Assembly: GCF_002608075.1 (NCBI RefSeq)
Contig: NZ_LAHA01000001.1
Location: 169,487-233,486, forward strand
Source: Nostoc linckia z4
GTDB lineage: Bacteria > Cyanobacteriota > Cyanobacteriia > Cyanobacteriales > Nostocaceae
DNA: 64,000 bases
Direction: 5' to 3'
Under the pieces are notes generated by a model. It saw nothing but the letters and a program-made list of their open reading frames with translations. It did no database searches and was not told the origin of the DNA. How positions within the stretch are numbered: the first letter of the stretch is position 1; each line of letters starts with the position of its first letter. Made by a program: the position numbers and the translations under genes. Below are positions 1 through 7,598 of this stretch, in pieces.

Positions 1-182
1 TGCAAGTTTGGAGCGAGCATTTTAACTGGAGTGATGATTTTACACAGGTAATCGGTAAAACACCTTGTGGTCGAGCAACGGTTGAAGCCCTGCGTTTAAA
101 TCGCTCTGGTGTTGTCAACTTACGTCGTTTGTTGTTTGGCGCAAATCTGCATCCACCAGCGAACATGGAAGGTGATGATTAG
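1..182 (+). CDS. HNH endonuclease family protein, C-terminal fragment
   Basis: Reading from base 3 to the TAG at 180-182 gives 59 residues of an open frame that enters from outside the window. The tail has the pattern WSEHF..W..D...VIG.TPCGRATVEALRLNR, then an arginine-rich stretch and a final HPP. This is the usual end of cyanobacterial HNH restriction-endonuclease-like proteins. The catalytic HNH core lies upstream of the window and cannot be seen, so nuclease activity is inferred from family resemblance only. Confidence 0.6.
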   Translation, partial: QVWSEHFNWSDDFTQVIGKTPCGRATVEALRLNRSGVVNLRRLLFGANLHPPANMEGDD

Positions 183-290
183 TTATCATTTTTGGTGTTT
201 TGGTTTTTGAGTATTTGTTATGCCAAAAAATTAGTAACAAGAAGATGCTTAAACTTAACAAGCAAATGTCTATACCAGTTGTAATTATAA

Positions 291-1061
291 CTACGGTTGT
301 GGTGATTTAGCGATCGCCGCCCACACCCGATGATGGACTTGCAAAATAGGTGTGGGATATTTTGTTTCTAGTAATTGTGCCAATTCTTGGTCAAATTTTT
401 CTACCTTTTCTGGTGTCAAACTTGCTCCCACACCAGCACTAGCACGAATTCGCCCCCGCCAATCTTCATGTGTATAAGATACAAACACGTCATAGGAAAA
501 TGTGCGGATATCTCGAAATCCGCCTTCTCCAATGTCTTGTAACCACTGGGGATACAATCCATTACCACCGGCGAGATTCCACGCCGGATTATGAGCTTGA
601 ATCAGTTGTTCTGTTGCTTCAACGACATTACCTTTTAAAGGTATCCAATCAAAATGAGCGATGGCAATTAAACCATTCGCCCTTAATATCCTGGTAATTT
701 CCTTAACAGCCCGCGGACGGTCAAACCAATGCCAACATTGTCCCGCAGTGACCACATCAGCACTGGCATCTGGTAATTCAGTATTTTCAGCACTAGCAAC
801 TCGATAATCTACTTTGATTTGGGCAGAATCACTTAGCTGTTTGGCTTGTTCTAGAAGTGAAACTGATGGGTCAATGCCGATCGCATAAGCACCTCTCTTA
901 GCAAAACCCCGTGCTAGTGTTCCTGTTCCTGTGCCCAAGTCAACGATGTTCTGTCCTGGCAAACCTATGCCATATTCAGACAGTTTGTTAAATAATGAAC
1001 TGGGGAAACCAGCACGGTGTTTTGCGTAATCAACAGCAGTTGCACCAAAATCAATTTTCAT
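291..1061 (-). CDS. class I SAM-dependent methyltransferase
   Basis: A 256-residue cytosolic protein with a Rossmann-type methyltransferase core. Motif I is the glycine-rich DLGTGTG at residues 41-47, followed by the acidic strand end GIDPS near 62-66 and an aromatic GQCWHWFD segment near 107-114 typical of Methyltransf_11 proteins of the UbiE/small-molecule type. The substrate cannot be read from sequence. It is the last gene of a minus-strand run that starts at trxA, 34 bases after the preceding SDR gene, so co-transcription with that SDR and the MFS transporter is likely. Methylation of a small molecule handled by the neighbouring reductases is an inference. Confidence 0.8.
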   Translation of the reverse strand: MKIDFGATAVDYAKHRAGFPSSLFNKLSEYGIGLPGQNIVDLGTGTGTLARGFAKRGAYAIGIDPSVSLLEQAKQLSDSAQIKVDYRVASAENTELPDASADVVTAGQCWHWFDRPRAVKEITRILRANGLIAIAHFDWIPLKGNVVEATEQLIQAHNPAWNLAGGNGLYPQWLQDIGEGGFRDIRTFSYDVFVSYTHEDWRGRIRASAGVGASLTPEKVEKFDQELAQLLETKYPTPILQVHHRVWAAIAKSPQP

Positions 1062-1095
1062 ACGTTCAAAACTATTTTTGTAACAATTGCCTTGG

Positions 1096-1785
1096 CTAGA
1101 AGTTCTCTACCCACGGACGTAGTTCCACTTCCCATGTCCAAGCACTCCGAGGTTGGCGGAGGATATTAAGGTAAGTTTGGGCGATCGCATCCGGATCGAG
1201 AGTGCTATCAGTATTATCTACTGGATCTGGCCGGACTGCCGAGCGAATTCCCCCATCAATGATGAAATGTGCCACATGGATATTCTTTGGTGCTAGTTCC
1301 TTGGCAATGCTTTGGGCTAAACCCCGCAGTGCAAACTTGCCCATTGCAAAGGGAGCAGCCTGAGGAAAAGCCTTAACACTTGCTGTGGCTCCAGTAAAGA
1401 AGATCGCACCACCCCCCTGCTGTAACATCCGTTTAGCAGCAGCTTGGGCAACCAAAAAGCCACCGTAGGCAGTCACTTCTAGAGTTTTTGCCACCCCATC
1501 AGGATCTAGCTCAACCAAAGGCCCCCGCACCCGGAAACTAGGGTTATAAACCACAATATTTGGGGAACCTAACTGATTTTCAACATCAATAAATAATTTT
1601 TCCACTTCATTTGGTTTTGAGGCATCTGCGGCAAAACTCAGCGCCCCAATTTCATGAGTTAGCTGAGTAAGTTTTTCTATTTGGCGAGCAGCTAAAGCCA
1701 CGCTTATTCCTTCTTGGGCAAATAAACGAGCTAAAGAAGCACTTAGTCCGCTACCCGCTCCCACTATCAATGCTGTTGTTGCCAT
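1096..1785 (-). CDS. SDR-family oxidoreductase, atypical active site
   Basis: A 229-residue short-chain dehydrogenase/reductase. The N-terminal nucleotide-binding turn VGAGSGLSAS (residues 8-17) is present, but the usual NNAG reads YNPSF and the catalytic YxxxK reads FAMGK, with Phe146 where Tyr is expected and Lys150 retained. Loss of the Tyr hydroxyl predicts weak or altered catalysis, or a binding role. Its start lies 4 bases after the MFS stop codon, which implies translational coupling. Family assignment is secure; a working dehydrogenase activity is doubtful. Confidence 0.82.
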   Translation of the reverse strand: MATTALIVGAGSGLSASLARLFAQEGISVALAARQIEKLTQLTHEIGALSFAADASKPNEVEKLFIDVENQLGSPNIVVYNPSFRVRGPLVELDPDGVAKTLEVTAYGGFLVAQAAAKRMLQQGGGAIFFTGATASVKAFPQAAPFAMGKFALRGLAQSIAKELAPKNIHVAHFIIDGGIRSAVRPDPVDNTDSTLDPDAIAQTYLNILRQPRSAWTWEVELRPWVENF

Positions 1786-1789
1786 GATT

Positions 1790-3082
1790 TCAAGTTTCCT
1801 GTTTTAATAGCTGTGAGTTTCCTTTACTGGGAGTTTGACCAATCCGCAGTACGCAAACTGCGGCAATCAAGCATAAAACACCCGATAAAATAAACGCCTG
1901 GAAATAACTGCCCATCCAAGTTCTTAACACCCCAGCGCCGAATGCTGCTGTGGCTGCACCAATTTGATGTCCTGCGACAATCCAACCAAACATCACGCCG
2001 ACGTTTTCTTTACCGAAGGCATTAGCAACAAGACGCACCGTTGGCGGTACGGTGGCAATCCAATCAAGTCCATAGAAGACGGCGAACACAGAAAGCCCAT
2101 AGAAGGAAAAATTGAAACTAAAGGGCAAGAAAATCAAAGACAAACCCCGTAGTCCGTAGTACCAACACAATAAGTAGCGATTATTCCAGCGGTCAGATAG
2201 CCAGCCAGAAATAGTTGTTCCTAGAAAATCAAATAGACCCATGATTGCCAAAAGACCAGCGGCCTTGACTTCTGGAATACCACGATCGATACAAGCAGGA
2301 ATCAGATGAGTACCAATTAATCCATTTGTACTTGCACCGCAGATAAAAAAGCTACCAAATAACAGCCAAAAGTCGCGGTTACCCATTCCCAGCCAAAGGG
2401 CGTTAAAAGTAGAGGCGATGGAATTGGCTTTAGGCTGTGGCAGTTCTCCAGTTTCGCTCTTGTCGCCAAAGGGACGCAAACCGACTTCCGCCGGTCGATC
2501 GCGCATAAAAATAGCGATCGCTGGAATAATTAAAAGTGCTGCACTAGTAAGAACTAAAGCCCCAGCCCGCCAGCCAAAGCGATGGGTAATGGCAGATAGT
2601 ATCGGTAAAAACACTAGTTGTCCGGTAGCTGTACTCGCAGTCAGGATACCAAGAATTAAACCCCGTCTTTCAAGGAACCAGCGATTGACAACAATTGCAC
2701 CCAGAACTAAAGCGATAACTCCGCTACCACAACCGACAACTATGCCCCAGAGCAAAATTAACTGCCAAGGCGCTGACATCAAAGTAGTTAAACCAACACC
2801 GATTGCGATGGCAGCCAGGGAAAACACCATCATCCAACGAATGCCGATCTGTTCCATAACAGTGGCAGCAAAGGGGCCGATTAGTCCGTAAAGTACCAAG
2901 TTCAGCGAGATTGCCAAAGATATAGTAGCTCTACTCCAGCCGAACTCCTGTTCAAAAGGGACTATAAAAACTCCAGGAGCAGACCGAATTGCAGCTCCCA
3001 CCAACAAAGCAAGGAATGTTAAACCAGCGACGAAAAAGCCATAGTGGAATGAACGACGTGCGAGGAAGGAGGGTATGGGCAT
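1790..3082 (-). CDS. MFS transporter (monocarboxylate/oxalate-antiporter-like)
   Basis: About 430 residues with roughly twelve hydrophobic segments, beginning with the Arg-rich MPIPSFLARRSFHYG and a first helix ending in a GAAIRSAPGVF loop. An LRDR-like cytoplasmic loop (FMRDRPAEVGLRP) lies near the middle. The pattern fits major facilitator transporters of the MCT/OFA type. A longer frame runs upstream to 3172, but those 30 residues are Pro/Cys/Ala-rich and are simply translated minisatellite, so the ATG at 3082 is preferred. It may export a product or toxicant handled by the adjacent reductases. The substrate is unknown. Confidence 0.8.
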   Translation of the reverse strand: MPIPSFLARRSFHYGFFVAGLTFLALLVGAAIRSAPGVFIVPFEQEFGWSRATISLAISLNLVLYGLIGPFAATVMEQIGIRWMMVFSLAAIAIGVGLTTLMSAPWQLILLWGIVVGCGSGVIALVLGAIVVNRWFLERRGLILGILTASTATGQLVFLPILSAITHRFGWRAGALVLTSAALLIIPAIAIFMRDRPAEVGLRPFGDKSETGELPQPKANSIASTFNALWLGMGNRDFWLLFGSFFICGASTNGLIGTHLIPACIDRGIPEVKAAGLLAIMGLFDFLGTTISGWLSDRWNNRYLLCWYYGLRGLSLIFLPFSFNFSFYGLSVFAVFYGLDWIATVPPTVRLVANAFGKENVGVMFGWIVAGHQIGAATAAFGAGVLRTWMGSYFQAFILSGVLCLIAAVCVLRIGQTPSKGNSQLLKQET

Positions 3083-3192
3083 GGGGCAGGGGGCATGGGG
3101 GGCAGAGGGGCAGAGGGGCGGGGGAGCAGGGGTAGACAAGGGGGAGAGAAAGATTGCTACCTTGTCCCCCATGCCCTATGCCCTATGCCCAA
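3082..3192. repeat. STRR-type minisatellite cassette
   Basis: Degenerate GGGGCAT/GGGGCAG heptamers and GAGGGGC units are followed by a GACAAGGGGGAGAG block, the linker AAAGATTGCTACCTTGTC and CCCTATG units. The purine-rich half can pair with the pyrimidine-rich half. The whole MFS/nitroreductase gap consists of this material. Confidence 0.8.
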
Positions 3193-3194
3193 GA

Positions 3195-3860
3195 TTAACC
3201 GTGATATGGGTTACCGATTCTGTCTACAGAGACGTTGTAGGAAAATGGTAAACGGCCGGGATTTAAGCGTGGTTCTGCGGCATAGCCTACGGGAACTAAA
3301 ACGGCGATCGCTAAATCTTGATTATCCGCAGCACCAATCACTTCTTTGACTTTCTCTTCTATCCAACCGTTCATAAAGCAAGTTGATAATCCCAGGCTTT
3401 CTGCTGCTAACACCAAATGGGTAGCGGCAATAATCGCATCTTTGATGGCATATTCCCGTCGTTTGTCGCCTAACCCAGCTTGGAATTGGGGAATGGCATT
3501 TTTAAAGTATTCTACGGTCTTGTCATTCCATGCTCCAGTCTGGAGTCCCTGGTTAAGAATTGGGGTCAAGTCTTGTTCCCCGGCGTTGGGATTGGCAGCA
3601 AAAATAAATGTTACAGGTGCTTGAACAATTTGCTGTTGATTCCAAGATGCTGCTGCTAGCGCCGCTTTTTGTGCCTCATCTTGCACAAGAATAATTTGCC
3701 AGTCCTGGATATTAAAACTGCTCGGTGCTGCCACAGTTAACTCTACCAATTGTTTGAGCAATTCTGGAGTAATGGGGTCTGATTTAAAAGTTTTGATTGA
3801 ACGACGTTGAGCGATGGCTGTTGGTACATCCAAAGGCTGGATTTGGGTGACTGGACTCAT
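3195..3860 (-). CDS. nitroreductase family protein
   Basis: A 221-residue FMN-dependent nitroreductase-type protein. The N-terminal RRSIKTF stretch is the classical FMN-phosphate binding segment; AAPSSFNIQDW and the C-terminal VPVGYAAEPRLNPGRLP complete the fold signature. An AGGAGA ribosome-binding site lies 6 bases before the ATG at 3860; a longer open frame to 4010 lacks such a site and reads as intergenic sequence. The protein probably reduces nitro-aromatic, quinone or other electrophilic compounds with NAD(P)H. It sits between an Old Yellow Enzyme and an MFS exporter, which supports a detoxification role. Confidence 0.88.
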   Translation of the reverse strand: MSPVTQIQPLDVPTAIAQRRSIKTFKSDPITPELLKQLVELTVAAPSSFNIQDWQIILVQDEAQKAALAAASWNQQQIVQAPVTFIFAANPNAGEQDLTPILNQGLQTGAWNDKTVEYFKNAIPQFQAGLGDKRREYAIKDAIIAATHLVLAAESLGLSTCFMNGWIEEKVKEVIGAADNQDLAIAVLVPVGYAAEPRLNPGRLPFSYNVSVDRIGNPYHG

Positions 3861-4029
3861 GAGATTCTCCTGATAGTTAAGTACAACAATTTGGGATTTT
3901 CGATTTTTGATTTTAAATTCTTTCCACACGCCTTGCCCAAAGCAGACAAAATATAAATATCCTGAGTCTGCGATGTTTTTCAAGTTTGGATGCAAGAAAT
4001 TTAAATCCAAAATCTAAAATCTAAAATTC

Positions 4030-5139
4030 TTAGTTTGCTACTGCTTCGTTAGCAGCTGACCAAAATGGATAATCTGTATATCCCTTTTCATCACCACCAT
4101 AAAATGTGGCTTGATTGGGTTCATTTAATGGTGCATTCAAAGCCAAACGTCGAGGTAAATCTGGATTTGAGATGAATAATGTACCAAAGGCAACTAAATC
4201 GGCTGCTTTATTGGCAATTACAGCATTGCCTTTTTCACGAGTATAACCGCCATTGACAATCAGTGTATTTGTAAAGCGATCGCGTATGTGACTAGTAGGC
4301 ACAACAACCGCACCATGTCTGATATCTGCGTCTATTGCTTCAAAAATATGCAGATATGCCAAATTAAACTGATTCAGTGCTTGAGCCGCATAGCCAAATG
4401 TCTCTAGGGGATTGGAGTCGCGTATATCGTTAAACGTCCCACTAGGCGAAAAACGTACTCCCACTCGCTGAGAATCCCACACACTAGTTACGGCCTCTGT
4501 CACCTCCAACAAAAATCGAGTCCGATTTTCAATGGAACCTCCATATTTATCTGTACGCTGATTGGTGCTATCCCGGAGAAATTGATCGATTAAATAACCG
4601 TTAGCTGCATGAATTTCCACCCCATCAAACCCAGCCGCCAAGGCATTTGCAGCTGCTTGACGATATTTTTCTACTATCTGCGGTATTTCTGAAGTTTCTA
4701 AAGCACGCGGAGTCACAAACGGCTTCGGCCCCTCAAAAGTTGAAGCCTCACCTTTAGCAGCAATGGCAGAAGGCGCTAGAGGTAAAGCTCCATCCGGTTG
4801 CAAGTCTGGGTGGGAAATCCTGCCTACATGCCATAGTTGCAGAAAAATTCTTCCTTGTTGCTGATGCACAGCATCAGTTACTAACTTCCAGCCCTCCACC
4901 TGTTCTGGGGAATGAATTCCTGGTGTAAGCGGATAGCCTTGTCCTTGTGGGCTTACCTGTGTTGCTTCAGAAATAATCAATCCCGCCGAAGCACGTTGAG
5001 TGTAATACGTAGCATTCAGTTGGTGTGGCACATTTCCCTCACCCGCCCGATTTCGGGTTAACGGTGCCATCACTATCCGATTCGGTAATTCCAGATTCCC
5101 TAATTGATAAGGAGAAAATAAATTAATATCAGCACTCAT
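4030..5139 (-). CDS. Old Yellow Enzyme family alkene reductase
   Basis: 369 residues with the complete OYE/NemA pattern: an N-terminal FSPYQLGNLELPNRIVMAPL strand, QLWHVGRISHP, the substrate/FMN-site IHAANGYLIDQF around residue 177, then TNQRTDKYGGS and ENRTRFLLEV, and a late FMN-phosphate region VNGGYTREKGNAV. Enzymes of this type use FMN and NADPH to reduce activated C=C bonds in enones, maleimides and nitro compounds. The gene lies within the run headed by trxA and separated from its neighbours by 160-170 bases. Induction under redox stress by RexT read-through is an inference. Confidence 0.92.
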   Translation of the reverse strand: MSADINLFSPYQLGNLELPNRIVMAPLTRNRAGEGNVPHQLNATYYTQRASAGLIISEATQVSPQGQGYPLTPGIHSPEQVEGWKLVTDAVHQQQGRIFLQLWHVGRISHPDLQPDGALPLAPSAIAAKGEASTFEGPKPFVTPRALETSEIPQIVEKYRQAAANALAAGFDGVEIHAANGYLIDQFLRDSTNQRTDKYGGSIENRTRFLLEVTEAVTSVWDSQRVGVRFSPSGTFNDIRDSNPLETFGYAAQALNQFNLAYLHIFEAIDADIRHGAVVVPTSHIRDRFTNTLIVNGGYTREKGNAVIANKAADLVAFGTLFISNPDLPRRLALNAPLNEPNQATFYGGDEKGYTDYPFWSAANEAVAN

Positions 5140-5159
5140 TGGTTATAGCTCCGAATTGT

Positions 5160-5297
5160 TATTAGTTATTGGGCATTGGGCATTGGGCATTGGGCATCGG
5201 GCATCGGGCATTGGGCATTGGGCATTGGGCATTGGGCTCTCCTTGTCTACCCCCTCTCCCCTGCCCCTCTGCCCCTCTGCCCCCTGCCCCATGCCCC
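5160..5297. repeat. STRR heptamer array (TGGGCAT)
   Basis: About nine head-to-tail GGGCATT or GGGCATC heptamers precede a CTCCTTGTCTAC block and CCCCTCTGCC units ending in CCCCATGCCCC. It fills the gap between the SDR and OYE genes. Confidence 0.88.
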
Positions 5298-5300
5298 ACA

Positions 5301-6095
5301 CTAAACAATCGACCGAATCACACCACCGTCTACCCGCAAAGCTGCACCATTGGTTGCTGAAGCTAGGGGACTCGATAGGTAAACTACCATCGCTGCTACT
5401 TCTTCATTTGTTTCAAAGCGTTTAATTAGCGAACTTGGACGCACATTTTGGAAAAATTCCGCCTCAACTTCGGCTGGAGTAGTACGACGTTCTTGCGCTA
5501 GGTTGGAAATAAAGTCTTCAACGCCTTCTGAACGAGTCGGCCCTGGTAAGACTGAATTCACTGTGACTCCAGTCCCAACGGTCATTTCTGCTAAACCCCG
5601 TGCAATGGCAAGCTGGGCTGTTTTAGTTGTGCCATAGTGAATCATTTCCACAGGAATTTGAATGGCAGATTCACTAGAGATAAAAATTATCCTCCCCCAG
5701 TTTTGGTCTAACTGCTTTTGGAGATATTGCCGACTCAAACGAATTCCACTGAGTACATTGACTTCAAATACTTTTAACCAGTCTTCATCACTGATGTTAA
5801 AGAAGGTCTTTGGTTCGTAAATACCCAGATTGTTAATTAAGATATCAACTTGGGGAACTTCTTGAAAAAGTTTTTCTACTCCTGCTTTTGTACCTGCATC
5901 AGCAACGACGCCAGAAACTTTTGCTTTTGGAATACTTTGCTGAATTTTAGCGATCGCCTGTGCTACCCTTTCCTCAGACCGACCGTTGACAATCACTGAT
6001 GCACCCTCTTGAGCTAAACCTTGGGCTATGGCAAAGCCAATGCCCGCAGTTGAGGCAGTTACCAGTGCGGATTTACCATACAATTTTAAGTCCAT
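5301..6095 (-). CDS. SDR-family NAD(P)-dependent oxidoreductase
   Basis: 264 residues of a classical short-chain dehydrogenase. The cofactor turn TASTAGIG begins near residue 13, NNLGIYE gives the NNAG-type strand, FISSESA supplies the catalytic Ser, and HYGTTK the Tyr and Lys of YxxxK. NGRSEERV after the second strand suggests NADP preference. The C-terminal ATNGAALRVDGGVIRS is the usual SDR ending. Unlike the SDR at 1096-1785, its active site is intact. It is the first gene after trxA, 208 bases downstream across a repeat-filled gap. Confidence 0.88.
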   Translation of the reverse strand: MDLKLYGKSALVTASTAGIGFAIAQGLAQEGASVIVNGRSEERVAQAIAKIQQSIPKAKVSGVVADAGTKAGVEKLFQEVPQVDILINNLGIYEPKTFFNISDEDWLKVFEVNVLSGIRLSRQYLQKQLDQNWGRIIFISSESAIQIPVEMIHYGTTKTAQLAIARGLAEMTVGTGVTVNSVLPGPTRSEGVEDFISNLAQERRTTPAEVEAEFFQNVRPSSLIKRFETNEEVAAMVVYLSSPLASATNGAALRVDGGVIRSIV

Positions 6096-6204
6096 TTGCC
6101 TCTTTCTCTACTTATTTGCTCTGGGAATGGAGATGTAGCTTTAGCTTCTCTTTTAGAGACGCTAGCGCGAACCCGCAGGGCGGGAGATGGCGCACAGAGC
6201 AGGG

Positions 6205-6300
6205 GAAAAGGTGAAAGGGAAAAGGGAAAAGGTAAGGTTTATTACCTTTGCCCCTTGCCCTTTGCCCTTTGCCCCTTGCCTTTTGCCCCATGCCCCATCC
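6205..6300. repeat. purine/pyrimidine STRR cassette
   Basis: GGGAAAAGG-type purine units run into AAGGTTTATTACCTTT, then CCCTTTGCC and CCCCATG pyrimidine units. The two halves are complementary and can form a long imperfect hairpin between trxA and the SDR gene. Confidence 0.75.
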
Positions 6301-6303
6301 CCT

Positions 6304-6636
6304 TTACCTAGATTCCAAATGCTGTGCTAAGGTCTTATTTAATGTGGTTTTCGGAACTGCCCCCACGACAGTATCGACTTGCCGACCCTCTTTGAAAACC
6401 ATCAGTGTCGGAATGCTCCGAATCCCATAATGGCTGGCGACAGTAGGGTTTTGATCTGTGTTCAGTTTCACTACTTTCACCTGTCCTTCATATTCAGCTG
6501 CAACTTCGTCTACAACCGGAGCCAGCATCCGACAAGGGCCGCACCACGGTGCCCAAAAGTCCACTAATACTGGAACTGCACTTTCCAAAACTTCTTGCTT
6601 GAATGTGGCTTCTGTGACATTTGTAATGGATGACAT
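6304..6636 (-). CDS. trxA: thioredoxin (TrxA2-like)
   Basis: A 110-residue single-domain thioredoxin with the canonical WCGPC active site at residues 31-35, the cis-proline segment [12 protein letters not shown] and full family length. An AGGAAGG Shine-Dalgarno sequence precedes the ATG. It is divergent from an ArsR-type regulator with vicinal cysteines, the same arrangement as trxA2 and rexT of Anabaena PCC 7120, where the regulator represses the thioredoxin gene until oxidised. Orthology is inferred from this arrangement and the motifs. The protein would reduce disulfides of target proteins in the cytosol. Confidence 0.95.
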   Translation of the reverse strand: MSSITNVTEATFKQEVLESAVPVLVDFWAPWCGPCRMLAPVVDEVAAEYEGQVKVVKLNTDQNPTVASHYGIRSIPTLMVFKEGRQVDTVVGAVPKTTLNKTLAQHLESR

Positions 6637-6662
6637 AAATTGCCTTCCTGATTAATTCTATA

Positions 6663-6679
6663 ATTCGATAATATCGAAT
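6663..6679. promoter_or_regulatory. inverted repeat, probable RexT operator
   Basis: A perfect palindrome, ATTCGAT-AAT-ATCGAAT, lies 27 bases upstream of the trxA start and 38 bases upstream of the regulator start. Size and symmetry suit an ArsR-family winged-helix dimer. Its placement would let one bound dimer control both divergent genes. Confidence 0.6.
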
Positions 6680-6716
6680 AATGAAAATATATGCTACTTT
6701 ATGAGATAATGCAAGT

Positions 6717-7085
6717 ATGAGATTCCTTTATCATCCAGATAGAAAAAATATTTCGTTGCCGGGCGTATTGTATGCATTGGGCGACCCGGTGCGGTTAGAG
6801 ATTGTGCGGCTGTTGGCGAGTGAGGGCGAACAATGCTGTGCCAGGTTTGATTTTGCGATCGCCAAGTCTACCATGTCCAATCACTTTAAAATTTTACGCG
6901 AATCAGGGGTAGTATTTACGCGTAAAGAAGGGACACAGCACATTAATATGCTGCGGCGTGAAGATTTAGAGATGTTGTTTCCAGGTTTGCTCGATGCGGT
7001 GTTGAAAGCCGCTCAACCATTGTCCGTTGACTCCAGCAGTAGCAAACAAACAGCCTCCAGTACAAGTAGGAGGCTGGGCTGGTGA
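6717..7085 (+). CDS. rexT: redox-sensing ArsR-family repressor RexT
   Basis: 122 residues with an ArsR-type winged helix: LGDPVRLEIVRLLA (residues 21-34), a recognition helix KSTMSNHFKILRESG and a wing VFTRKEGTQH. It carries adjacent Cys40 and Cys41, the pair known in Anabaena RexT to form a disulfide after hydrogen peroxide and release DNA. No metal-binding ELCVCDL motif is present, which argues against an ArsR/SmtB metal sensor. The start at 6717 places the cysteines at 40/41. A palindromic operator lies in the divergent promoter shared with trxA. The C-terminal tail is Ser-rich and probably disordered. Confidence 0.88.
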   Translation: MRFLYHPDRKNISLPGVLYALGDPVRLEIVRLLASEGEQCCARFDFAIAKSTMSNHFKILRESGVVFTRKEGTQHINMLRREDLEMLFPGLLDAVLKAAQPLSVDSSSSKQTASSTSRRLGW

Positions 7086-7109
7086 TACTCAAGATGCGAG
7101 AGTCAATTG

Positions 7110-7286
7110 TTATCTATTTAAGAATCTTCTCGTTTTTCTATCATCCTTACTCCGGCGATATTCTTCAAACTCAAATGCAAGAAGGGTTCCGCCACAAAAG
7201 TAGGCAGAACCCTTCATAAATATGTCAGAATCCAAGCATTTAAGAAGTGTAAGAATTTTGTTATGGTGTTCTAACTTGAACGTCAT
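7110..7286 (-). pseudogene. truncated AbiEii/AbiGii-like nucleotidyltransferase
   Basis: About 58 residues beginning MTFKLEHHNKIL and containing AYFCGGTLLAFEFEEYRRSKDD. This resembles the start of the nucleotidyltransferase domain of AbiEii-type proteins, which usually read AYFGGGT.LAL...EYR.SKDIDF. After SKDD the frame ends within 11 residues and the catalytic remainder is absent; rexT begins its own territory immediately beyond. It overlaps the stop codon of the preceding small gene by 4 bases, an operon-like coupling. I read it as the decayed second gene of a two-gene cassette. Confidence 0.55.
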
Positions 7287-7519
7287 AAACAAACTTGCAA
7301 CCAGGATTTATACTGTCTGGCGAGTTCCTTAAGAAAATTCAGTTCTTCACCCTCAAGATTATTAAATAGATTGTGATATTGCCAGCCACGCTCGTAGCGG
7401 CTCAACATTTCTTCTGGAGTAAACCGATATACATCAGCAGTTTGCCAACAAATTGACTCCAAAAAAGGCAGCTTTTTGGGGACAAAAATAGTATTATTTT
7501 TTGGTGTTGCGGTTGTCAT
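7283..7519 (-). CDS. small protein, likely partner of AbiEii-like gene
   Basis: 78 residues starting at MTTATPKNN; the longer frame to 7534 would need a TTG start. Features visible are VPKKLPF, a central WQTADVYRFTPEEMLSRYERGW and a helical C-terminus LKELARQYKSWL. No enzymatic motif is evident. Its stop overlaps the start of the truncated nucleotidyltransferase, so the two probably formed one cassette. An antitoxin-like or chaperone role is possible but is an inference from position only. Confidence 0.6.
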   Translation of the reverse strand: MTTATPKNNTIFVPKKLPFLESICWQTADVYRFTPEEMLSRYERGWQYHNLFNNLEGEELNFLKELARQYKSWLQVCL

Positions 7520-7598
7520 AACTCTTTTAATCAACCACTTTCCTCTGACTCTAATTCTAGATTAGCATTACCAATTTTGAAATTAAATTTTATTCCAA

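Noticed and set aside
3083..3172. N-terminal extension of the MFS protein
   Set aside because: The extra 30 residues are translated minisatellite; the internal ATG at 3082 starts the conserved part.
6717..7085. Metal-sensing ArsR/SmtB repressor
   Set aside because: The ELCVCDL-type metal site is absent, and the Cys40-Cys41 pair plus divergent trxA match the redox sensor RexT instead.
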